This document shows, piece after piece, positions 43,747 to 51,091 of a stretch of 64,000 bases of DNA (position 1 is its first letter; each line of letters opens with the position of its first letter). The DNA comes from JANYGA01 sp031420415 (GTDB lineage Bacteria; Vulcanimicrobiota; Vulcanimicrobiia; Vulcanimicrobiales; Vulcanimicrobiaceae): NCBI GenBank assembly GCA_031420415.1, contig JANOMT010000020.1, positions 1 to 64,000 on the forward strand, written 5' to 3'. The notes under the pieces were generated by a model. The model saw only the letters and a list, made by a program, of their open reading frames with translations. It did not search any database and was not told the origin of the DNA. The position numbers and the translations under genes were made by a program.

Positions 43747-44882
43747 TTCGAGCTCCCGGCGAGTGCGGCTTTGGTGGGTTCGTGGACGATGACACCGTCA
43801 CGCACGAGCATCGTGCCCGCGACGATTTCATCGGAGGCATCGAGCACGAGCGTGCCGCCCTTGCCGATGAGTTCGAGGAGTGCGTTGATATTGCGCGAGT
43901 ACAGGACGCTCGCATCGAAGGGCATCGTCGATGGCAGGTTCGTCGCGCCGATGATCGACACGCCGCCGACGTCGATCGTTTGGCCCGCGACGGTGAGCGC
44001 GCAGTTCCCGCCGGTTTCGGCGGCGAGATCGACGATCACCGATCCCGGACGCATGCCGCGCACGGCATTCTCATCGACGAGAATCGGCGCGCGACGCCCC
44101 GGCACGGCGGCCGTCGTGATGACGATATCGACCGTATGAATGTAACGCGAGAGAATCCGTTGTTGCTTTGCGGACTCTTCGGGCGTGAGCGCGCGCGCGT
44201 AACCGCCCGTGCCTTCACCCGAGATCCCGAGATCGATCTCGACGAAGGCCGCGTCGAGCGATTGCACCTGCTCTTTGACGGCAGCTCGCGTGTCGTAACC
44301 CGAGACGATGCCGCCGAGGCGCTTCGCCGTCGCGATCGCGCGCAGTCCTGCGACGCCCCCACCGATCACGAAAATCTTTTGCGCTTTCACCGTTCCCGCA
44401 GCCGTCGTCTGCATTGGTATGAAGCGTGGCGACGCGGCGGCCGCGAGGATGACGGCCTTGTAGCCGCCGATATTCGCCTGCGATGAGAGCGCGTCCATAC
44501 TCTGTGCACGTGTGGTCCGCGGAATCGCATCCATCGAAAGCGCGGTGATTCCCGCCTTCGCATACGACTCGACGGAGGCCGGATCGCCGAGCGGTGAGAG
44601 AAACGCAAGGAGCGTTTGCCCCGCGCGCATGTGGCCCAGCTCGTCTGCCGTTGGCCGCGCGACCTTTGCGATGAAGTCGGCCTTCGCATAGACCTCGGCC
44701 GCATTCGTCGCAAGCGTCGCACCGGCTTCCGCGTAGGCGGCGTCGGGGAATGACGCTGCGATTCCGGCGCCGGTTTGGACGATGACGGCGTGACCCGCTT
44801 TCACGAGCTTCGTGACCGTTTCGGGAACGAGCGCCACGCGCCGTTCTCCGGCAACGATTTCGGTCGGAACGCCGATCAGCAT
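43743..44882 (-). CDS. pntA1: NAD(P) transhydrogenase alpha subunit, NAD-binding part
   Basis: A 379-residue soluble domain I of the transhydrogenase alpha subunit, similar to alanine dehydrogenase. It begins MLIGVPTEIVAGERRVAL, typical for the family, and carries the Rossmann motif VIGGGVAGLRAIATAKRLGG and the mobile-loop region. AAGGAG lies upstream of the ATG. First gene of a pntA1-pntA2-pntB operon. Confidence 0.95.
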   Translation of the reverse strand: MLIGVPTEIVAGERRVALVPETVTKLVKAGHAVIVQTGAGIAASFPDAAYAEAGATLATNAAEVYAKADFIAKVARPTADELGHMRAGQTLLAFLSPLGDPASVESYAKAGITALSMDAIPRTTRAQSMDALSSQANIGGYKAVILAAAASPRFIPMQTTAAGTVKAQKIFVIGGGVAGLRAIATAKRLGGIVSGYDTRAAVKEQVQSLDAAFVEIDLGISGEGTGGYARALTPEESAKQQRILSRYIHTVDIVITTAAVPGRRAPILVDENAVRGMRPGSVIVDLAAETGGNCALTVAGQTIDVGGVSIIGATNLPSTMPFDASVLYSRNINALLELIGKGGTLVLDASDEIVAGTMLVRDGVIVHEPTKAALAGSSK

Positions 44883-44981
44883 GAAAACTCCTTATGCAAC
44901 GGGGCGCCACGTACGAACGCGGCGCCGAAGACGAGACGGGCGATTACCCTACCCGGTCGACCGGGGGTGCTCCTCGCCGGA

Positions 44982-45350
44982 TTAGATCTTCAGGCGAATG
45001 AGGGCCCACACGACGAGCAAACCGATGGTCCCAATTCCGTGGATCGCGAGGCTCGATTTGGCCGTTTTCCCACGCGCTGCGTAGACGATGGCGAAATCGC
45101 TCGCACCAACAAGCGCCGAGAGGGCGACGGTTGCGCCGAGAGCGCCGCGATCTTTCGCGATGAGAAATGTGAGGATGATGAGGCCGAGGACGGCATCGCG
45201 GGCTCCGAGCGCGCGCACGAACCCATGTGCGGCCGGATCGGTCGAAGGCAGGCCGTAGTTCTCACTGAGCTTCGCGGGAGCCGCATAGGCACCGGCGCCG
45301 AGGGCCAAAAACGAGATCGCGACGAGCGCGGAAAAAATAGAGCCGATCAC
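44982..45350 (-). CDS. DUF4267-like small membrane protein
   Basis: A 122-residue protein with four hydrophobic segments and the conserved-looking HGFVRALGARDAVLGLII and ALVGASDFAIVYAARG, which fit the DUF4267 pattern. No function is known to me. It starts at GTG, lies upstream of pntA1 on the same strand (99-base gap) and is divergent from the DUF2256 gene. Confidence 0.75.
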   Translation of the reverse strand: MIGSIFSALVAISFLALGAGAYAAPAKLSENYGLPSTDPAAHGFVRALGARDAVLGLIILTFLIAKDRGALGATVALSALVGASDFAIVYAARGKTAKSSLAIHGIGTIGLLVVWALIRLKI

Positions 45351-45397
45351 TACTCCCCTTTTGACGCCGTCGCAGTGGGTGAGGCGTCAAAGCAGCG

Positions 45398-45532
45398 ATG
45401 CGAGGCGTGAAGAAGGCGAACCTTCCCGAAAAAATTTGCGTGCGATGCGGTCTGCCCTTCACGTGGCGCAAGAAGTGGGCGCGGTCGTGGGATGAAGTTC
45501 GGTACTGTAGCGACCGTTGTCGTCGCGGGTAG
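45398..45532 (+). CDS. DUF2256 zinc-ribbon-like small protein
   Basis: A 44-residue protein with two CxxC-like pairs, CVRCGLPF and CSDRC, and the conserved WRKKWARSWDEVRYC between them, the full DUF2256 pattern. It probably binds one zinc ion; function unknown. Family members are often encoded near photolyase-related genes, but none is seen here. It starts at ATG 45398, 15 bases before the next gene, and is divergent from the DUF4267 gene. Confidence 0.85.
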   Translation: MRGVKKANLPEKICVRCGLPFTWRKKWARSWDEVRYCSDRCRRG

Positions 45533-45547
45533 CGTGAAGCGGCGACC

Positions 45548-46183
45548 GTGGTCGCAGTCACGAAGAATCGGGCGATGATCCTGGAAGCGCTCCCGATCTT
45601 CGATACGATCAACGCCTTCGCGCAGATCGGGACGCTCGTCGTGCTCCTCGGTACGGCGATCGCCGCACTCGCGCAGATTCGCCATCTGCGCGCGGGCAAC
45701 GAACTCGAAGCGCTTCTCCAACTCAGCGAAGAACTCGAGAGCGAGCGAATGCAGGTGGCGCTTCGGTTCGTCCGCTTCGGGCTCGATGAGGCCCTGGAAC
45801 GGCCGGCCTACCGGCGCGATCTCACCGAACTCGGCTTCGTCGATGCGAGCGTCCATCCGGAGATGATCGCGTGTAATTGGTTCGATCGTGTCGGTTCGCT
45901 CGTGAAGCTTCGGCTCATCGACGAACGCACGTTCCTCGATCTCTTCGCGCGGCTTACGACGTACTATTGGGACCATCTCGCACCCGCAGTCGCGCTCTTA
46001 CGTCGCGAGCGCGGCGTGGGACAATACGAGAACTTCGAGTATCTCGCGGCCCTCGCTCGCGCCTGGAAAACACACCATCCCGAGGGCACGTATCCCAAGG
46101 GAACCGCACGCCTCGCCATCGTCGATCGCTTCTCCGATCGCGATCGCGGAATCGCGGGTGATGGAGGGTCGATCGCGCCGTGA
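45548..46183 (+). CDS. Membrane-anchored helical protein, DUF4760-like
   Basis: A 211-residue protein with one N-terminal hydrophobic segment (IGTLVVLLGTAIAALAQI) followed by a soluble helical domain beginning RHLRAGNELEALLQLSEEL, similar in design to DUF4760 proteins. Function unknown. The start is GTG 45548 or ATG 45575. Its TGA overlaps the P450 start (GTGA). Confidence 0.65.
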   Translation: MVAVTKNRAMILEALPIFDTINAFAQIGTLVVLLGTAIAALAQIRHLRAGNELEALLQLSEELESERMQVALRFVRFGLDEALERPAYRRDLTELGFVDASVHPEMIACNWFDRVGSLVKLRLIDERTFLDLFARLTTYYWDHLAPAVALLRRERGVGQYENFEYLAALARAWKTHHPEGTYPKGTARLAIVDRFSDRDRGIAGDGGSIAP

Positions 46184-47523
46184 GAAAATCGTTGCCGCCG
46201 GGCCCGGGCATCTCCGGTGGCGTCGGTTTCTTACGTGCGGCCGCTGCTGGTAAGGTCCTTGAGTTCCTTACCGATCTCACGCAACGCTACGGCGACGTTG
46301 CGAGTTTCTCGCTCGGACCGCAACGCATCGTCTTCGTGAACGACCCCGCACTCATCGAAGAGATCCTGGTCACGCGTCAGCGTGCGTTCGTGCGCGATGC
46401 GGGCGCGCAACTCTTACGCGAGCTCGTCGGTGAAGGGCTGCTCACAACCGACGATCCGGCGCATCTCGAGCGGCGTCGCATCATGCAACCCGCGTTCCAT
46501 CGCGCGCGTGTCGCGCGATACGGCGAAATCGTCGTCGGCGAGACCGAACGCATCACCCGGGCATGGCGGCCTGCGGCGCCGATCGACGTTGGTGCCGAGA
46601 TGGCGCAGCTCACGCTTGCGGCCGTGGGGGCCGCGCTCTTCGGCACCGATCTGCGCGAAGGGGCAGCTGAAATTGCGAGCGTTCTCGCGAGCGTCACGGA
46701 ACGCGGCGGTGCACTCGCGGCATTGCTCGCGTTTGCGGGGCCACTCCTCGGGCCGTTGCGCGCCGCATTTCCCAATCGTGCGAGCCTGCTCTTTCCGCGC
46801 GAGCGCGCGCGGCTCGAGGCGATCGTCGCGCCGCTCGTCGCACGCGAACGCGCGGTTGGGGAGGGGGACGATCTCTTGAGCCTCATGCTCGCCGCACGCG
46901 ACGAGGGCGGGCGCGGTCTCGACGACGCGGCGATCCGCAAGGAGATCTGCATGCTCGTGCTCGCGGGGCACGAGACGACCGCTAACGCCCTGACCTGGAC
47001 GTTCGCGCTCCTGGCACAGCATCGCGACATCGAAACGAAGCTCCATGCGGAGATCGACGCAGTCTGTGGTGCGCGTGCGCCGCACGTCGACGATCTCGCG
47101 CGCTTGCCGTTCGTCGCGCACGTCTTCGATGAAGCGTTGAGGCTCTATCCGCCGGCGCCCGCTTTCGCACGTCGTCCGACGAGCGAGATCGAACTCGGCG
47201 GGTATCGCATTCCCGCGGGCGCGAGCGTCTTCGTGAGCCCGTTCGTCATGCAACGCGACGCGCGCTATTTCGCGAATCCCCAAGCGTTCGTTCCGGAGCG
47301 GTGGGCGGATCCGACGCAGCCGAAGTTCGCGTTCTTTCCCTTCGGTGGCGGCAGCAAGATGTGCATCGGCGAGCCGTTTGCGCGAATGGAGGCGTTGCTC
47401 GCCATCGCAACGATCGCGCGTCGATTTTCGCTGCAACGCACGGACGATCGTCCGCTCGAGATCGCCGCTCGCGGATTACTGAAGCCCGCGCGCCCGGTCG
47501 TGCTCGCGGCCGTCGGTCGTTAG
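46180..47523 (+). CDS. Cytochrome P450
   Basis: A 447-residue P450. The oxygen-binding I-helix motif is AGHETTANA, the ExxR motif is in FDEALRLYPPAPAFARR, and the heme loop FGGGSKMCIGEPFARME carries the proximal ligand Cys395. The sequence is nearest in style to class I bacterial/CYP4-like P450s. The substrate is unknown and no dedicated ferredoxin is adjacent. The start is GTG in a GTGA overlap with the previous gene; it converges on the cNMP-binding gene with a 4-base stop overlap. Confidence 0.95.
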   Translation: MRKSLPPGPGISGGVGFLRAAAAGKVLEFLTDLTQRYGDVASFSLGPQRIVFVNDPALIEEILVTRQRAFVRDAGAQLLRELVGEGLLTTDDPAHLERRRIMQPAFHRARVARYGEIVVGETERITRAWRPAAPIDVGAEMAQLTLAAVGAALFGTDLREGAAEIASVLASVTERGGALAALLAFAGPLLGPLRAAFPNRASLLFPRERARLEAIVAPLVARERAVGEGDDLLSLMLAARDEGGRGLDDAAIRKEICMLVLAGHETTANALTWTFALLAQHRDIETKLHAEIDAVCGARAPHVDDLARLPFVAHVFDEALRLYPPAPAFARRPTSEIELGGYRIPAGASVFVSPFVMQRDARYFANPQAFVPERWADPTQPKFAFFPFGGGSKMCIGEPFARMEALLAIATIARRFSLQRTDDRPLEIAARGLLKPARPVVLAAVGR

Positions 47524-47876
47524 ATGCGCTCATCCATACGGCGCAGGCGATCGGCCATCGTCGCCATGACTTCGATCGCGAAATACGGCGTATTTTGCAC
47601 GAGGTACATGAACCGGCGCTGATCGATCGGCACGATCGTACATGCGGTCCGCGCGGTTGCGGTGGCACTCCGCACCTTGTGATCGATCAACGTCATCTCG
47701 CCGAAAATGTCGCCCGGCTTCAGGACGTCGAGGTGTGAGCTCGCGTGCGAGAGTTCGATCTCGCCCTCGGTAATGACGTACGCGCAGTCGCCCGCGTCGC
47801 CTTCGCGAAAGACGACGGTGCCCGCGACGATGGGCTGAGCTCCGGGATCGTTTCTCAAGATATCGATGGTTGCCAC
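47520..47876 (-). CDS. Stand-alone cyclic nucleotide-binding domain protein
   Basis: A 118-residue protein that is only a cNMP-binding (CRP-type) beta-barrel: VFREGDAGDCAYVITEGEIEL at the start of the barrel and LKPGDIFGEMTLIDHKVRSATATA as the phosphate-binding cassette region, with Glu in GEM and Arg in VRSATA as in cAMP-binding sites. There is no HTH, kinase or channel part. It may pass a cAMP signal to a partner protein. It lies 17 bases downstream of the FAH gene on the same strand. Confidence 0.85.
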   Translation of the reverse strand: MATIDILRNDPGAQPIVAGTVVFREGDAGDCAYVITEGEIELSHASSHLDVLKPGDIFGEMTLIDHKVRSATATARTACTIVPIDQRRFMYLVQNTPYFAIEVMATMADRLRRMDERI

Positions 47877-47893
47877 GTTGGTTCTCCTCCGAG

Positions 47894-48742
47894 CTAGCGC
47901 AGCGCGACCGTATTGCGCAAGACGCCGATTTTGGCGATCTCGACTGCCATCACCGAGCCATCGCGCAAGTACTCGGGCGGCGTTCGCGCCATGCCGACGC
48001 CGTCGGGCGTACCCGTCGCGATCACGTCCCCGGGCTCGAGCGTCATCCCGCGCGAGAGTTCCGCGATGATGCGCCGCACGTTAAAGATCATTTCGGCCGT
48101 GGTTGACGACTGCTTCATTTCGCCATCGACGTGCATCGAGATCGCGAGCGTTTGCGGATCGCCGACTTCATCGGCGCTTACGATCCACGGCCCGATCGGG
48201 CACGAATCGTCGAGGCTCTTGCCTTTGAACCATTGGCCGTAATCTTTTTGCACGTCGCGTGCGGTCACGTCGTTGAGACACGTATAGCCGAAGATCATAT
48301 CGAGCGCATCGGTTTCGGAAACGTCGCGACAACGCGTGCCGATAACGACCGCGAGTTCGGCTTCCCAATCGTATTGCGGTGAGATGGCGGCGGTGAGATG
48401 GAGTGTCGCGTCGGGATCGGCAATTGCGGTCGGCGCCTTTGTGAAAAACGTCGGCACGGTCGGGAGACTGAGCGGAACATTGCGCGCGCGAGCGACCTCT
48501 TCTGCGTGGCCCTTGTAGTTGCGTCCGACGCAAAAGATATTCTTGCGTGGTCGCGCCGGAGCCGCGAGCTTGACGGAATCGAGCGCGATTGGGGCACCTG
48601 TCGCGAGCGCGCCACGTTCGCTTGGTGCGATCGCGAGATAGTCGCGGATCGAAGCGATCTCGGCAACGTAAGGCCGAATCGTATCGCCTTGTGCGATACC
48701 CGAGCGTACGGCGCCAGCCTGATGGAAACTCACAAATCGCAT
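47894..48742 (-). CDS. Fumarylacetoacetate hydrolase-family protein
   Basis: A 282-residue FAH-fold enzyme. The metal ligands lie in YDWEAELAVVIG (two Glu) and the ensuing DVTARDVQKDYGQWFKGKSLD (Asp, with substrate-loop residues), and the C-terminus has DVIATGTPDGVG. Members hydrolyse or decarboxylate acylpyruvates or act as isomerases in aromatic degradation; the exact reaction cannot be told. Same operon as the cNMP-binding protein. Confidence 0.9.
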   Translation of the reverse strand: MRFVSFHQAGAVRSGIAQGDTIRPYVAEIASIRDYLAIAPSERGALATGAPIALDSVKLAAPARPRKNIFCVGRNYKGHAEEVARARNVPLSLPTVPTFFTKAPTAIADPDATLHLTAAISPQYDWEAELAVVIGTRCRDVSETDALDMIFGYTCLNDVTARDVQKDYGQWFKGKSLDDSCPIGPWIVSADEVGDPQTLAISMHVDGEMKQSSTTAEMIFNVRRIIAELSRGMTLEPGDVIATGTPDGVGMARTPPEYLRDGSVMAVEIAKIGVLRNTVALR

Positions 48743-48786
48743 GATAGGCGAGGCTTCGGCGCCGCGAAAGCGCGAATCCCCCGACC

Positions 48787-49410
48787 ATGCGTGTTGCGAT
48801 TCTCGGTGGTTCGGGCGGCGTCGGTCGGTGGCTCATCGCGATCGCGCGCGAAAATGGCGATCACGTCAAAGCGCTGGTCCGCGATCGAAAGAAGTTGCCC
48901 AAAGATCTCGGCGCGATCGGCGTGGTCGAAGGCGACGCCCTCGACCCGGCCGCAGTCGAAACGACGATCGCGGGTTGCGATGTCGTGTTCTCCGCGCTCG
49001 GCACGGGCGGCACGGGGACGACGTCGCTCTACTCGACCGCCACGGCGAATATTATCGGCGCGATGACGCGCAATAAGATCAGGCGCGTGCTCGCGATCTC
49101 ATCTGCGGGAGCCGAAGACGACCCGAACATGAACTTCCTTGCCCGACGGATCGTCATGCCGTTCGTGCTGCGGAACGTCCTGAAAGATATGCGCCGTATG
49201 GAAGAACTTTTCGAAGCCACGGATCTCGTCTACACGATCGTGCGGCCCGGTCGCCTCACCGATGGTCCGCGCACCGGACTCTATCGCGCGAACGACCGAT
49301 TCGTGCCGGAAAAAGGCACCTCGATCTCGCGTGCGGACGTTGCCGACTTCATGGTGCGTGTCGTGATCGACGAACGCACGATTCGCAAGACCGTGGCGCT
49401 GACGTACTAG
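48787..49410 (+). CDS. NAD(P)-binding atypical SDR (NmrA-like) protein
   Basis: A 207-residue Rossmann-fold protein with GGSGGVGRWL near the N-terminus, ALVRDRKKL (Arg for NADP preference), VFSALGTGG and IVRPGRLTDGP, as in atypical SDRs related to biliverdin reductase/flavin reductase. No classical YxxxK is seen. It may be a redox sensor or reductase; unassigned. ATG at 48787, divergent from the FAH gene with 44 bases between. Confidence 0.85.
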   Translation: MRVAILGGSGGVGRWLIAIARENGDHVKALVRDRKKLPKDLGAIGVVEGDALDPAAVETTIAGCDVVFSALGTGGTGTTSLYSTATANIIGAMTRNKIRRVLAISSAGAEDDPNMNFLARRIVMPFVLRNVLKDMRRMEELFEATDLVYTIVRPGRLTDGPRTGLYRANDRFVPEKGTSISRADVADFMVRVVIDERTIRKTVALTY

Positions 49411-49419
49411 CGGGGCCGC

Positions 49420-49680
49420 TCACGTCTTGCGGCGTGTGAGGTGCCAATCGTCGCAATACGTGCAGCGATAGGTGTGGAGCACGCCCGACATGCCGTTCAT
49501 CGCCGCGTGTGCGCGAGCTTCGGATTCGGTGCGATAGCCGTCCTTGCTCGTGCAACTGCGCGCGATATCTTTATCTTGCGCCTCGTCGATGCCGTCGCGG
49601 CTCCGCAACCACCATTTCATCGGATCGAAATCGCTCGGCGATTTCTCCGGATCGAAATCGCTAGACCCACGTGACGGCAT
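49420..49680 (-). CDS. Small zinc-ribbon-like protein
   Basis: An 86-residue protein. The conserved-looking part is KDGYRTESEARAHAAMNG followed by YRCTYCDDWHLTRRK, a pattern (CxxC-x2-WHLT) seen in small proteins of actinobacteria and plasmids, with a second Cys (SCTSKDGY) upstream. Function unknown. The ATG at 49680 reads through a 9-codon repeat; an ATG at 49620 would give 66 residues and avoid overlap with the nitroreductase. Confidence 0.65.
   Translation of the reverse strand: MPSRGSSDFDPEKSPSDFDPMKWWLRSRDGIDEAQDKDIARSCTSKDGYRTESEARAHAAMNGMSGVLHTYRCTYCDDWHLTRRKT
49621..49662 (-). repeat. Two direct 15-base repeats, 27-base period
   Basis: CGGATCGAAATCGCT occurs at 49621-49635 and again at 49648-49662. 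The period of nine codons gives two SDFDP repeats in the N-terminal part of the small protein, ending near the nitroreductase stop. Confidence 0.8.
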
Positions 49681-50305
49681 CGTCGAACGCTCGTCGCTGT
49701 TTTTCGCTCGTTACGAGCGGGTGTGTGGGGAGGCCGACGATGAGGCTCGTGAAGGGCTTGAATCCTTCGGGAATGCCGAGCATCGCGACCATCTCTTTTT
49801 GAAATGACAGTCCACGTGTCCAGCTGCAGAACGCGCTCGCGAGGCCGAGCGACGTCGCTTCGAGCTGCATCGCCATGAGTGCGCACGACGCGGCCTCGAC
49901 GGATTCGGTCAAGCGATCGTCGTGAAGCGGGACGATTGCGTATCCGTGCGGCGGTAACACATCGCCTTTGGCCTGTCGTTCCACGCCCGCAACGAAGGCG
50001 GGATTCTTGAGACGCTTGTTCATCGTCGCGAAAAGCTTGCGCGCTCGTACGAACGTGTCGCGCGAGGTGTTGCATCCCGAACGCAGCTTGTCGTACGCGC
50101 TGCGATCACGAACGACGACGAAGCGCACGGGTTGCGTGTTGTAGAGCGAGGGCGAGAGCCGACCGGCTTCGGCGATACGGCGTAGCGCCATCGGCGGCAA
50201 CGTCCCCGGCGCGAACGCAATCGCATGGGACGTGCGTTGCAAGAGCGTCACGGGATCGATTCGCTCGTTCGTTGCGATGCGGTCATCGGTTTGCGTCGTC
50301 GTCAT
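49661..50305 (-). CDS. Nitroreductase-family FMN oxidoreductase
   Basis: A 214-residue flavoprotein. The FMN-binding start TSHAIAFAPGTLPP and SPSLYNTQPVRFVVVRDR and the later EAASCALMAMQLEATSLG fit nitroreductases (NfsA/NfsB-like fold). It reduces nitroaromatics or quinones with NAD(P)H; the natural substrate is unknown. The ATG at 50305 is chosen because upstream in-frame residues look non-coding (basic, low complexity). Confidence 0.9.
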   Translation of the reverse strand: MTTTQTDDRIATNERIDPVTLLQRTSHAIAFAPGTLPPMALRRIAEAGRLSPSLYNTQPVRFVVVRDRSAYDKLRSGCNTSRDTFVRARKLFATMNKRLKNPAFVAGVERQAKGDVLPPHGYAIVPLHDDRLTESVEAASCALMAMQLEATSLGLASAFCSWTRGLSFQKEMVAMLGIPEGFKPFTSLIVGLPTHPLVTSEKQRRAFDDAVTWV

Positions 50306-50434
50306 CGTTTTCCGATGATATGCGGGGACTGCGAACGGTCGGGACCTTTTCGCAAGGACGACTGCGCGGCGGCCGTGGCGACGCCCGGCAACGCACATGT
50401 GACGCACGGGACGAACGATCGCGACGGGTTCATT

Positions 50435-50596
50435 TCAATTCCTCGCGAGGACGACGAACGATGAGCCGCACGTCGCGCAGGCGATCACGACCTGATACGT
50501 CTTGCTGACGCGATCGGAGCGTTTTGTTATCGCGTCGTTCTCGGTGCCGCAGGAGCGGCAATGAAGAGACGTCGGATTTCCGGGTTCCAATTCCAC
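50435..50596 (-). CDS. Small zinc-ribbon protein
   Basis: A 53-residue frame with two CxxC pairs: HCRSCGTEN and ACATCGSSFVV, spaced as in zinc ribbons. The GTG at 50596 gives a compact protein; the frame is open upstream but its translation is basic and unlike protein. It is antisense to nothing and ends 130 bases before the nitroreductase start. Function unknown. Confidence 0.6.
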   Translation of the reverse strand: MELEPGNPTSLHCRSCGTENDAITKRSDRVSKTYQVVIACATCGSSFVVLARN

Positions 50597-50658
50597 AGCT
50601 TTCGCGCTTACGCACGCGCGCGGGGGATGCCTGCGTGAGCCGCCGAAAGCGCGGCACC

Positions 50659-51087
50659 GTGAAACGCTTAGCTGTTCTCGGTGCCGTCCTTGCCTCAGCC
50701 GTCCTCGTCGGCTGCAAGGAACCGCAGCAAGCCGCCGATTCAAAAGTTTCGAACAGCTTCGTTCGTGGCGGACAAGACGTCACGATCTTGGAGTCGCGCA
50801 CGTACGGCACGAGTGATTCGGTCGCGCAGTCGAACGACGAGTATTACGTCGTCCGCTTCAAGTGGACGAACACACTGGGATTCCCCCTCTATCCGAAGCT
50901 GGACCACTTCGTCATCGAAGGCAACGACAAGCGTCGGTTCCTCGGTGTGACTTCGGGTGCGTCGGCGCTCGTGGGCATCAGCAACTATGCGGGCACGCTC
51001 GATCGCAACGAATCGCACGAATACACCGTCGGTTTCCGCGTGCCGATCGGGACGCAGGGGACGCTCTTCTACGACGCCTCGTTTTAA
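50659..51087 (+). CDS. Lipoprotein with Ig-like (DUF4352-like) domain
   Basis: A 142-residue lipoprotein: signal KRLAVLGAVLASAVLVGC with lipobox LVGC, then a beta-rich domain (EYYVVRFKWTNTLGFPLYP, HEYTVGFRVPIG) in the style of DUF4352/immunoglobulin-like small lipoproteins. The GTG at 50659 gives a normal signal; a GTG at 50635 is an alternative. It is followed after four bases by the macroglobulin-like gene. Confidence 0.75.
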   Translation: MKRLAVLGAVLASAVLVGCKEPQQAADSKVSNSFVRGGQDVTILESRTYGTSDSVAQSNDEYYVVRFKWTNTLGFPLYPKLDHFVIEGNDKRRFLGVTSGASALVGISNYAGTLDRNESHEYTVGFRVPIGTQGTLFYDASF

Positions 51088-51091
51088 GAGC

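Noticed and set aside
50315..50464. Plus-strand frame with two Cys (CGDCERSG) upstream of the zinc-ribbon gene
   Set aside because: Short, no conserved pattern after the first 20 codons, and overlaps the end of the zinc-ribbon frame on the other strand.
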